A stretch of DNA of 64,000 nt from the NCBI RefSeq assembly GCF_040807025.1, contig NC_090964.1, positions 9,696,214 to 9,760,213 on the forward strand, written 5' to 3'. A model generated the notes under the pieces. It ran no database searches and had not been told where the DNA came from. It saw nothing but the letters and a program-made list of their open reading frames with translations. Origin of the DNA: Struthio camelus. Its lineage: Eukaryota > Chordata > Aves > Struthioniformes > Struthionidae. Position 1 is the first letter of the stretch. The number at the start of each line of letters is the position of its first letter. Both the position numbers and the translations under genes were made by a program. This document shows, one piece after another, positions 35,136-46,235 of this stretch.

Positions 35136-35962
35136 CCCGCCGCGGCCACCGCCGCGCCCACCAGGGCCACCGCCACCACCATGGCCACCACGGCCACCGC
35201 CACCGACAGGGCCACCGCCACTGCCACGGCCACCGCCACCGCTGCGGCCACCAGGGCCACCGCCACCACCATGGCCACCACGGCCACCGCCACGACCACC
35301 GCCACCAACAGGGCCACCGCCACAGCCACCGCCACGGCCACCAGGGCCACCGCCACGACCACCAGGGCCACCGACACCGCCACAGCCACGGCCACCAGGG
35401 CCACCGCCACCACCATGGCCACCACAGCCACTGCCACGACCACCGCCACCGACAGGGCCACCGCCACCGCCACGACCACCAGGGCCACCACCACCAGCAC
35501 GGCCACCGCCACCAACACAGCTACCACCACCAACACAGCCATGGCCACCAACACAGCCACGGCCACCAACACTGCCACAGGCACCGGCGTGGCCACCACT
35601 AGGGCCACCACCACGGCCACCAGGGCCACCGACACGGCCACCAGGGCCACCGCCACCGACACAGCCACGGCCACTGCCACCAACACAGCCACGGCCACCA
35701 GGGCCACTGCCACCGCCACGGCCACCGCCACAGCCACCGGCGTGGCCACCACCAGGGCCACCGCCACAGCCACCAACACTGCCACAGCCACCACCATGGC
35801 CACCACCAGGGCTACGGCCACCACCACCACTACCACCACAGCCACCAACACCCCCACAGCCACCACTGTGGCCACCACCAGGGCCACCACCACAGCCATG
35901 GCCACAGACACCAACACCACCACCACGGCCACCACCGTGGCCACCACCAGGGCCACGCTCAG
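35136..35962. repeat. GCCACC-based hexamer array
   Basis: About 135 units of 6 bp built on GCCACC with variants (GCCACG, AGGGCC, ACCATG, AACACA, GACACC). Sub-blocks such as GCCACCACCATGGCCACC and CACCAGGGCCACC recur, giving an irregular higher-order pattern. The plus frame reads as Thr/Ala repeats and the minus frame as Val/Ala repeats. These are long and open but have no features of a gene. Confidence 0.95.
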
Positions 35963-36985
35963 CACCAGCCGCAGACGCCTGCCCGCTGTCAGCGGCGCGG
36001 CAGCCTCAGGCCGCTGTGCCGGGAGGAGCCGGGCGGCCTTGGAGGGCGCAGGGGAGACACGGCCGAGAGCCCTCGCTCCCTGCCGCGCTGGCAGCATCCC
36101 GGGGCGCGCTCGCTGGGCAAGAGAACCCAGCCCGCGGGGAGGCATGGCACCAGCCCGGGGACAGCGGGCTCAGGGCAGGGCTCTGTTACTTCCCTCCCCC
36201 TGCCTCAGTTTCCCCTGCAGGAAAATGCGCAGCAAGGCGGGGAGGCAGAGGTGCCGAGACGGCGCAGGAGCAGCCCACCGGGACGCGCTGGCAGGCGAAC
36301 GCACGCCGCCCCCACGCCGCGCGGGCGCCGACCGCAGCGCCAGGCCGCCGGCACGGCCGCTGCTCCGGGCGCGCGTCAAACCCTGCCGCCTGGGCACCGC
36401 CGAGCCGGCAGCGGAGCCTCCCCCGCGCGCGGCCCCCCGGCAGCCGGAGCCGCTTCCTTCCAGCGCCCCCGCCGAGCCCGCGGCGCCCCCGCGGCCAGCC
36501 CAGCTGCCGCCCAGCACGAAGGGGAGCTCTGCGCCGAAAGCGCTGCCCAGGCGCCCCGGAGGGTCCCCGCAGCGCCCAGCCCCGCGCCCCGCTCACCCTG
36601 CCCCGCGGCCCAGCGGCTCGCCCGCGCTCCGCGCCAGCCGACGAGCAGAAGCGGCGCGCCGGCCGAATCCGCTTTCCTCCTGCGGCGTCCCTGCGGGCTG
36701 CCCACGGCGCGCGGAGCCGGCCGGGGAGGAGGGACGGGCTGCGCGGGAGGGGAGTCCCCCGGGGGGGCCGCGCGGCTGCCGGCGGCTCCTGCGCGCGCGG
36801 GCTGCCACCGGCGCTGTGCGCCCGGCGAGGGGCGGCCGCGGAGCCAGGCGCACACGCGCACACGCAGACACTCCCACGCGCTCGCACAGGCACTCTCCGG
36901 ACGCCCCCGCGCAGAGCCGAGCATCCCCGGGCACATGGGACTGCACATGCCGAGCAACACCTGCGCACCGCCGCGCGCAGCCGCG
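35963..36985. other. CpG-rich non-coding DNA between arrays
   Basis: High CpG density and many overlapping compositional frames. No splice-bounded or family-like coding sequence was found. Confidence 0.45.
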
Positions 36986-38000
36986 CACCCCCGCTGCTCC
37001 CGCACCGCCGCACACGCATGCACCCCCGCATGCAGCCATGTACACCCGCTGCTCCCGCACCGCTGCACACCCTGCATGCACATGCACCCCTGCACGCAGC
37101 CATGCACACCCACTGCTTCCACACCGCCGCACACCCCACACGCACATGCACCCCCGCATGCACATGTGCACCCGCTGCTCCCACACCGCCGCACACCCTG
37201 CATGCACATGCATGCACCCCCATGCGCAGCCATGCACCCCCGCTGCTCCCGCACCGCCGCTCACCCTGCTTGCACATGCATGCACCCCCATGTGCAGCCA
37301 TGCACCCCCGCTGCTCCCACACCGCCGCACACCCTGCATGCACATGCATGCACCCCCATGTGCAGCCATGCACCCCCGCTGCTCCCACACCGCCGCACAC
37401 CCTGCATGCACATGCATGCACCCCCATGCGCAGCCATGCACCCCCGCTGCTCCCGCACCGCCGCTCACCCTGCTTGCACATGCATGCACCCCCATGTGCA
37501 GCCATGCACCCCCGCTGCTCCTGCACCGCCGCTCACCCTGCTTGCACATGCATGCACCCCCACACGCAGCCACACACAGCCAGTACTCCCACACCGCCAC
37601 TCACCCATGCACCCCCGCATGCAGCCACACACCCCTGCTGCTCCCACACCGCCGCACACCCTGCATGCACATGCATGCACCCCTGCACGCAACCATGCAC
37701 ACCTGCTGCTCCCACACCGCCACACACGCCGCACGCACACGCAGCCCCACATGCAGCCATGCAACCCTGCTGCTCCCACACCGCCACACACCCTGCACAC
37801 GCATGCAGCCCCACACGCAGCCACACACACCTGCTGCTCCTGCACCACTGCACACCCTGCACGCACATGCACCCCCGCATGCAGCTGCGCACACCCGCTC
37901 TTCCCGCACCACCGCACACCCCACACACGCATATAGCCCCGCACGCAGCCACGCACACCCGCTGCTCCCACATCGCTGCACACCCTGCACGTAGCCACAC
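36986..38000. repeat. ~68-bp minisatellite (GCTGCTCC...CATGCACATGCATGCACC)
   Basis: About 15 copies. The landmark GCTGCTCC occurs at about 36993, 37048, 37174, 37242, 37310, 37378, 37446 and 37514; the central copies are spaced exactly 68 bases and the flanking copies are more diverged in length. Each unit joins a CACCGCCGCACACCCTG segment to a CATGCACATGCATGCACC segment, so the unit contains a nested ATGCAC repeat. Frames through it (Cys/His/Ala/Pro) are repeat artefacts. Confidence 0.95.
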
Positions 38001-41000
38001 TTGCCCCACTGCTCCTGCATTACCCCAGCCCCCCAGGCCCCTCGCACCCCACAGGCGCCTGCATGCAGCCCCCAGCCCCCCCGGCCGGGCCCTGGCACTC
38101 GCTCACGCGGCTCCCCCCGCCACGCACGTGCAGCCACGCGCTGCGAATCCCCCAGGGGCAGGGCAGCAGCTCCCCTCCGCGGCGCGCTGGGCCGCCCCTG
38201 CGCTCCCACCGCCCGGCAGAAGGGGCCCAGGGGAGCTCAGAGCAGAAGCCTGTTTCGATAAGAAGCGCCGAGCCCTTTCCCGTAACCTGCAGCACGGAGG
38301 CAGCGGAGGGGGACGCGCTCCGCCCCACGGGGCCCCGCGGGCTCGAGGGCAGCACGACTCGCTCTTCGCCGGCGGTACCCCGGGCGGGAGGGCAGACCCC
38401 CCGGCGGCCCCTGGCGACGGGCAGTGCCCCCGCCGAGCCAGGCAGCCCTGCTAACAGCCACTTCAGCATCTCCACTCGGGGCGTCTCGGTGCCCCCGGCC
38501 CCGCCGCGGCCCCTCCAGCCCCTCGGCAGGACGGAGATGCGCCCAGGGCCGGCCCCGGCAGGGCCCCTCGCCGACGGGCGCCCCGGCACGCGCACCCGCG
38601 ACTCGGGTACCTGCAGCTTCGGCGGCGCGCCGGCTCCCGGGCGGCCCCCCCCCCCCCACGGCCAGGCTGCTCGCCGAGCTCGGCTCTGCCCACCGCACGC
38701 TCCAGCCCATTCCCAGCCCAAACGCCTCCAGGCCGGGGAGAAAGGAGCACGGACGGAGAGGCCGGCTCGCCCAGCGTCGCCTGACTCCAGAAGCTGCTGT
38801 TTTAAGGCCAAACAGACCCTCAGTGAAATGGCGAGAGCTGGCAACCACGTTGCAAACATCTGCTCTTCCAACAGCATCATGATTCACAGGTTATTAATTG
38901 GGGCTTGGCAGCGCCGGGAAGTGTTTGTATCCACTGGCTTCGTTCTCAGCCACAACTCGCTGCCGAAGAGGTTTCGGGCCCGGAGAAGGAGCCCAAACAG
39001 GCTCTGCCTCCGACCACGGCGGAGCCAGGCCGGGTGCGGGGTGGGACCGGTGCCGCCGGCCGTCGGAGCCCGGCCTGCTCCGCGCGACGGGCTCGGCGCC
39101 CAGGTGGGGAGCAAAACTCCCCCCAGGCGCGGCTGGAAACAGGCGGCGGCCGCACCAGCAGGCGCAGGGGAATCGCACCCGCGGCAGCGGGAGAACGGCA
39201 CCCCGGCACCCCTTTCCCCCCGCGCCGCTGCAGGGGGGGTGCCCGCTTTGGCTCCCGCACCAGCCACTTTTGGCAGGATTTTTGGATGCTGTTGATGTGT
39301 TCTTGCAAGTTCCCTGCTACAAACACTACTTTGTTTTTGTAGGGTCTCCCAGCTGTTATTGCAAGCACTTCTGAGCTATCAGCTCTCCAGGGCATGGGCA
39401 TATGCTGTTATCGAGGCTTAAAGAGAGAGCTGCAGAACAGCACTCTGCTTGGGCAGCATCAGACAAAGGCTTTGAAAAGCCTCCTCCAAAGAGAGCCAAG
39501 AGAAATATGAATTCAGAAGCTGATTAGAAACCATGTCATGGCTCGTTCCAACTCCAGCATTTGGGGAGGAGTGAGATGGAGGGGGGAACAGGGGGGAAAA
39601 AAAGTGAAAAGTCTAATTAGGATTTAGGGAAGGTTTTAGAGGAGCCAAAACGGAGGGATGCTGGAGCACATCTGCTCGCCGGGCGGGGGCCACGGGCCAT
39701 GCTGCACCCCGAGCCCACCCGATCCCGGGCGAACGTGGAAAGTACAAATTAATTCTCCTTAATCTGATGGGCACTGGCTCTCCTGCCACGTGCTGCAGCC
39801 GCAGCTTGCGGGGAGCCGACATGCAGCCCGGCCTCCCTCGCCGCCCCGCTGTCTCACGCGCGGGCGCCGAGGCCCCCGGACGGCTGTGCCTCGTCCTGCC
39901 ATCACGGCTGGGCCCCGGGAAGCGGATGGGGAGGCGGCGGCACAGCCTGGAGCGGGGCGAGAGGCCGGGAGCAGCCGGGCCCTCGCTGCAGGGAGCCCCG
40001 CACTCGGAAGGGGCTCGCGCCAGCCCCGCCGGGGAGGAGGGCGAGCGCAGGGCACGGGGCTCAGAGCCCGGCCCCCTCCCGGGCGCCCCGCGGAGCCACC
40101 ACCTTGCAGAGGAGCCCGCGTGCACCGCGGGGAGCAAGGGCAGAGCCCGGCGGGAGGCGCCGCCTCGCTCCGTCCCCTCCAGGCCGGGGCCCGGCGGGCT
40201 CCCCCGGCCGCGGTGCGCAGGGACGATTGCCCAGGGCGGTTTGCAGCCCGCGCGCCACCTCCGAGCAGGACTGCCCGTGACCTTGCAGCGCAGCCGTCTC
40301 GGGAGGCCGTTCATCACCTGCAAGCGCAGCGCTGCAGCCGGGCACCGCCGCGGCTCTCGCAGAGGGACGGCCGCGCTGCAGGCACCCCGGCGGCGCGGCA
40401 CCGCGAGCCGGAGGCAGCCACAAGCCCGACGGCACGGAGCACCCGGGCACCGCGAGTTTTATCCCCGGAGACCACCCCAGGCGGGGGATGCTCGGAGCAG
40501 AGCGACGCAGGGTTCGTGGGAGCCTCTCTGCACGTGCCTTCGGCTGCGTCCCACGCACCCTGCACCGCTCTCGGGGAGCGGGGCTTTCCTCATCCCTGCG
40601 TTGAGGGATGCAGTTAACCGCCTCCATCCCTCTCCCTGGGAAACGCTCCCCCGCGCCCATCCCCTGCCGAACACGCTTCCCGGCCCCAGAGGCACCGGTC
40701 CTCCCTTCCCGCATCCCGCCAGCCCGGGGCCCGGCGCTTAACCACCGCAGGCGGCAGAAAGAAAAGAAGAAAGCGTGATATTGCAGCAAGGCAAAGGGCC
40801 GGGGGCAGCGACGGAGCTGCGCCAGCCCGCCCCGCGCGGGGACCTGCCCCGGGGCTGGGGGCCTTTCCGCGCGTCCCCATCGCTGTCGGCACGGCTGCGC
40901 CAGCAGCAGCCGGGTGGCTATTCTTAGCTCCCAGCTCTGCGTTCTTCCAGGCGACGGCACAGCATATTACTATTATTACTCGTTGCCAACGTCTTGGAGC

Positions 41001-43140
41001 AGGCAGCCAGGATCGTGGTGGGGTTTCCACACCCCTGGTGACCTGTCATTCGGTCCCTGCCTGGGTTTGGTCTTCAACAGGCTATTTTGGGAAATCCAAT
41101 TTTATGGCCAGAAGGAGCACAAGCCACACATTCAGCTCCGGAGCTGAATCCAGACTCGTCGCCTTGTTCCAATCTGGATTTTTGTCTTGTCTATGATGAA
41201 AATAAGGGCCAAAAGTCGCCTTTTGCTCCAGATCCAAATTTCTGGCTCCTTTAGATCCAGGCTTTCAGTTCAGCTTATTCAGAGACAAGCCGTTTGCAAA
41301 ACCTGGATCCGGAGCCCGAGTCCCCAGCTGTAGGAGCACCATCGTGGGCTCAAAAGCCAAGCGCGGGGCCTGATCCTGCCCTCCTGGGCAGGCAGAGCCT
41401 CGGGGGTCTGCATATGCTCTGCCGCGAGGTCTCGGCCCAGCTCCCCGCTCTGAGCTCGCACTGGGGAGACTGGCAGAGCCCCCCGCGCGCCCGGCGGGGA
41501 AGGACGCCCCCAGGCTGGCCAACGCCACCGCTCCCGACCCCCCTCCGCAGGCAATTTCAATTTTTTGCACAAAAGCAGCTTTTGCCTCGAGACCACCACC
41601 AGCTAAGAGGGGCGGGTGCTGCCAGCGGCGTGTCTTCGGAGCCGAACTCTTCCAGCCCCGGTCCCGCGGCCCAGTGCGGCTCCCGTTCTGGCCGCTCGGG
41701 AGCGAGACTCGGGCAGATTCGGGGCCAGGGCTCAGCACCAAGCCCTGACTCCCCCCGCCCAGACGGGGAGGCCACGGACACGACGGCCCAGCCGCAGCCG
41801 GGACACCTGGAGCCAGACCTGGAGCCAGGCTGGCGGCCAGCAACGCCGAGGCCCTGGCTAGCGCCCGCCTTGCCCCCGCGCCCCGAGAGCCCACACCTGC
41901 GGCTCCCCCCGTGCCGAGGCTCCCACTGCCCGTCAGCGAGGAGCTCCCCCCGCCAGCTCCGTCCGTCTCCTAAAGGCATCCAGCCAGCAGGCCGGATCCT
42001 GCCCCAAATCACGCCGAGGGAGGCCTTGCAGCATCAGCCCCGAGCACCGCCGGCGCGCCCGACCTGCCAGGGCACCCTGACGGCAGCCGGCACCACGCGG
42101 CCCAGCTCGCCCTCCGTCCCGCCGGCTCAGGGCCTGGAGCGGGTAGAGACCCGCCACGAGGACCCGCGTCCTGCCAGGGAGGTGACATGCTGGGCTGGAC
42201 CCACGGGCGGCAGGAGGACGGGAGGTCCCAGCACCGACTCGCAGGTTTAGCATGGGGTGGAGGGAGCAGACCTGGCTCCCCCAGCAAAACCCGACCGTTG
42301 GGGGGGCAGCAAGTCAACAAGAGGAGAGGGACGCCCAGACTCCGTCCCCCAAAAAGCACCCACTTCTTGCCTGAAAGGATTCATCATCTCATGAAGCTGG
42401 GCAGTGACCCGCAGCAAGGTGCCCGCCACGACGGCCAGGGTCGCTGCACGGGGGAAGCTGCAGGACCTGAGCGCGTCCCTCTGCCCCAAAGCCCTGCTCA
42501 GCCGGCAGACGGGACATGCTGGGCCCCCTCTCCCAGCCTGCCTGCCCCGCGCGCTGCTGCATGCCGCACGCCCTGCCCAGCCGAACTCAGCGAGGGCGTC
42601 CAACCAGCCCAACGCTGCCTGCACACCTCAGCGCCAAGAAAATGCCCCATTTTGCAATCTTCTCCCAGTCCCCTAAAGCTCCTCACCACGACCAGCTCGG
42701 CCCACCAGGCACAGCAGTGCAAAACGGGGAGCGCCCAGGAGCCCCCCGGCTGCTCTGCGCCCACCGGCCCGGCCGCACGTTTGCACGGCGCATCCCGCGC
42801 CCGGGGCAGCCTGTCCCCTGAGCCCCGACGGGGGGTTCCCGGGGCGCCCTGCCCCGTCAGGGCTCCCACGGCCGCCCCAGCTCCGCGGGGTCACGGCGGG
42901 AAGAGCCCCCGGGCAGAAATAACGCCACTTGTCCCGGGAGAGAAAAATCGCTGGTTGTGGGAAGGAGCAGGAGACTCGAGCTCAGCCCAAGCCGTGCCCG
43001 CCCTCAAACCGCCAGGCCGGGCTCTGCCCTCGGGGGGCGCCGGGGCGCCCCGGGCGCGGCCCCGGCCGGGACCCCCAGGCAGCGGCGGGGCCGGGCCGCC
43101 TCCGCCCGCAGCGCAGGCGACGGCCCCGGGACACCCCCGC
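38001..43140. other. Non-coding DNA, CpG-rich with AT-rich patches at 39.27-39.62 and 41.06-41.29 kb
   Basis: No exon is supported. The patch at 39270-39620 (GGATGCTGTTGATGTGTTC, TTTGTTTTTGTAGGG, AAGTCTAATTAGGATTTAGG) and the patch at 41060-41290 are less GC-rich and may be conserved elements. Frames in the remainder are compositional. Confidence 0.45.
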
Positions 43141-43149
43141 GGCCCCCCC

Positions 43150-43402
43150 CGGCCCCGATGCGCCCCGATGCCACCCCCCGCCCCGGCATGCTCCGATGCC
43201 ACCTCCCCAGCCCCGGTGCGCCCCGATGACATCTCCCCCCCCCGGCCCCGGTGCGCCCCGATGCCACCTCCCCCCCCCGCCCCGGTGCGCCCCGATGCCA
43301 CCTCCCCCCCCCCGGCACCGGTGCGCCCCGATGCCACCTCCCCCCCCCGCCCCGGTGCGCCCCGATGCCACCTCCCCCCCCCGCCCCGGTGCGCCCCGAT
43401 GC
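43150..43402. repeat. 31-33 bp minisatellite (CCCCGGTGCGCCCCGATGCC)n
   Basis: About eight copies of a unit made of CCCCGGTGCGCCCCGATGCC and ACCTCC plus a C run of variable length. Degenerate copies lie at the left end and near-identical copies on the right, consistent with recent expansion at one side. Confidence 0.93.
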
Positions 43403-43479
43403 CCGCCGCTCTCTTACCGCGCTCCTGCCCGCCTACATCCTGCGGCCGGTCGCGCTCGTCTCCGCGGGGCGGCTCCCCG

Positions 43480-43620
43480 GCGGCTCGGCCCGGCCCGGCC
43501 CGGTTCGGCTCGGCTCGGTTCGGCTCGGCCAGGCTCGGCTTGGCTCGGCTGAGTTCGGCTGGACCGGACACGCGGCTCGGCTCGGCTCGGCTCGGCTCGG
43601 CCCGGCCCGGCCCGGCCGCA
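43480..43620. repeat. GGCTC/GGCCC pentamer array
   Basis: Head-to-tail pentamers GGCTC, GGTTC and GGCCC, ending in uninterrupted GGCTC and GGCCC runs. The array lies in a CpG island and resembles the larger array at 50.89-51.15 kb. Confidence 0.9.
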
Positions 43621-46235
43621 GGCGAGCGGCGGCCCCGCAGTGCAGCGCGGAGCGGAGCGGGGCCGCCGGCGGCCGCGGCGGATCCTCCCCGGAGTCAGCG
43701 CGGAGCGCGGGCGGCAGCGGCGAGGACGCGCAAAATGGCTCCGGTGCGGCTCTGCCGCCTCCTCCCGGCCCGGCCCCGCCGCACCGGGACCCCCTGCCCG
43801 CACGGCGGGCGGGGGCGGCGAGCGCCGCCTGTCACGAGTTCGTCGGGGCTCAGCCGGGCCGGGGAAGCCCCGCGGGAGAGGGGAAGGGGCTGGCACCCAG
43901 GCGCACACCCGCGTCCCCACGCTGCCTGCAGCCCGTTCTGCTCCTCTGCGGCCGGCTCGGACCCGCTGGGACCCCCAGCGCTGGCCCAGGAAGAAGCCGC
44001 TTCCCCGGAGCCGTCCTGCCGCCCGCACAAGGATGCCGGGCTGCCCCGCGGTGGGGGTCCCGCGCCCCGGGGCTGCCCCGCGTGCCGCCCTGCCTGCCCC
44101 GGCGGGCCCGCTGCGGCGCTGAGCTGCCGCTGGCTCACACAGCCCCCCTCGCAACCCGCGGTGTAATTTGCTAATAATAATAATTAAGGCGGGTGCGAGT
44201 TGGAAGTGCAGGGGAATAATAACCTGGTTAACACCTCGCTGTGCGCTGCGGAGGGGGGAGACACGCAGAGCGGCACGTGCCCAGCCGTGCCAGCTCGCAA
44301 GGGGCTCCGGGGCATTTCGGGAGCCCTCTCCGGCGCGGCCAAGCCCCGGGGTGGCACGCTGGCCTCGCGCCCGCGCTCCGCTCCCCTCACCAGGCGCCGC
44401 CTGGTCTATCGGCACGGGGCCGCCCGGGCGCGTGCGGTGCGCAAGGGCTCGCCGTGCCGGCGAGGAACGTGGCCCAGACACGCTTCCCGGAGCTTGTTTT
44501 TAAGCAAACAGATCCTGCATTTTCACGCGTTGTTGAACACGAGATGGGCAGCGTGTAATTGCTGCACGAGCGGCGGGGAAGCCTGGAGCCGGCGCCCTGG
44601 CTCGCCGAGGAAGCCGTGCCGGGGACCCCTCCCCGCCAGCGCCGCAGCTCGCCGCCGGGAGGACACCCGCGGGCAGGGGCTGTCCCCAGCGGTTCCCCAT
44701 CTGCTACGCAGCGGGAGAGCCAGGGCCGAAGGCGGCGCCTGCGCTTTGCCAGCTCCCTGGCCGAGGGCCGGTCCCAGCTCACGCAGGCTTGGGGCGGTCT
44801 CGACTCCCTGGGGGCTGCCGCCCCCCGGGCAGCACCGGGTCCCGCACCGTCCGCCCCGCGCTCGTCCCGCGGTGCCCGGCCACGTCCGGCACCTCGGGGC
44901 CTGCCAGGTGCTGCCCGGGACCCCGTGCCCAGGGAGGAGCCCTGCTTTCCGCCGCGGGGAGCAGAACGCCGCCCACCTCTCCGAGAAGTTACGTAAAAGG
45001 ATTAAAATTTAATATGTACTTTGAACGGCGGCTGTAGCGGGGCAGGCTGCTCCGAGGACCGCGCTCCGAGACCGGCGGCGTAGCCCCAACTTCCCGGGCG
45101 GCCGTGCAGCTGGCAGGCCAGTACCGGCCACCAAGGCCACCAGGAGCACGGGGACGGCTGGCGATTGCTGCGCAGGGCCGCACGGCGAGCCAGGACGGCC
45201 GCGTCGGCCAGGCCAGGCCCGGGCGGGAGCGGGTCCCAGCACGCGGCTTGGCTGCACCGGCAGCAGCTGCTCCAGCCCGGCGCGAGAGCACGAGCGCCTC
45301 GAAGCCCCGATGCGCCGCCACACCCCAGCGTCCCGTGGGCTCCCGCGGGTGCTGCCGGCCGGCCGGCGCGCTGGTGGCACCCTGCTCTCCCTGACCCGTG
45401 GATGCGGCGTGTTTCTCTCCGGCTCACGGAAAGCCCTTCCCCGCGGCGCCTGTCCCCCGCCCTGCAGCTCCTCCCTGCAGCCTTGAATAAACCAGCATCT
45501 GCCGGAGAGCGGCGGCGGCCGGCGGCAGACCGGGGCCTGCCCTCCTGCTCTGCAGCGCCTCAGCAGCGCGGCAGACGGGGGCAGAGGGCAGCGACCCCAG
45601 CAGCCTGCCCCTACATCCCCCCGGCGGGGACCCGCTGCCCGTCGGCGCGCGGCAGCGGGGCGGGCGGCGCTGCTGGCACGCAGCGCGGGGAGCCCGCCAT
45701 CAAAGAGACGCGCCAAGCCTTTGCCTCGTTCGTTTTTAATGCCGCGCAGGCAGGAGGCAGCGCGAGGCTGGGCCGGGGCAGCGGGCGCAGGACAGGACCC
45801 GCCGCCACTGCCCAACCGCCCCAGCCCCCGGCGTCACCCCCCGTCCTCGCGTACCTGCGGCTGCTCCACGCAGCAGGTCAAACCCCCCTTGCCAAGGGGG
45901 CTGCCCCCAGGGGCGCCCTCAAGCCCCCTGGCCAGGCTGCGGCCCCGCCAAACCGGCTCGGGGGCCACCAGCCCGCCGCTCCCCACGTGCTCCCAGCCAG
46001 GCAGGTCCAGCCGGGCAGGGGGGCTGCAGGAGGTGCGTGCAGAGAGCGCGGCCTCTGCCAGCACGCGCGCCCGCGACGGGCACGAGCGAGGCGGCGGGCG
46101 CGGGGGCACGCGGAGGGGGGAGCGGGTGCGCGGCGGTGCGAGGAGCCGCACGCCCAGCCGCTGCCCGGCCGGCCCCGGAGAGCTGGCCCCGCGGCAGAGC
46201 GGAGCCCGGGCGGGGGGCCGCCGGGGGCCGTCGCG
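43621..46235. other. Non-coding DNA and probable 3' region of the GPCR gene
   Basis: A CpG island continues to about 43.9 kb. An AT patch at 44160-44230 contains CTAATAATAATAATTAAGG. Minus-strand ATTAAA variants at about 45735 and 45008 are possible cleavage signals for the GPCR gene ending at 46236; the one at 45735 would give a 3'UTR of about 500 bases. No other exon is supported. Confidence 0.45.

Noticed and set aside
35070-37994. 974-aa plus-strand frame (Thr/Ala then His/Pro/Cys-rich)
   Set aside because: Runs through the GCCACC array, a CpG-rich spacer and the 68-bp minisatellite; an equally open frame exists on the other strand.
41060-41290. Possible old SINE-like sequence (AATCCAGACTCG, TTCCAATCTGG)
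   Set aside because: Only short resemblance to known SINE cores; not enough to name a family.
43736-43850. Plus-strand ATG (AAAATGGCTCCG) in a CpG island as a first coding exon
   Set aside because: The frame is Arg/Pro/Gly-rich without a donor or family match; likely chance in a CpG island.
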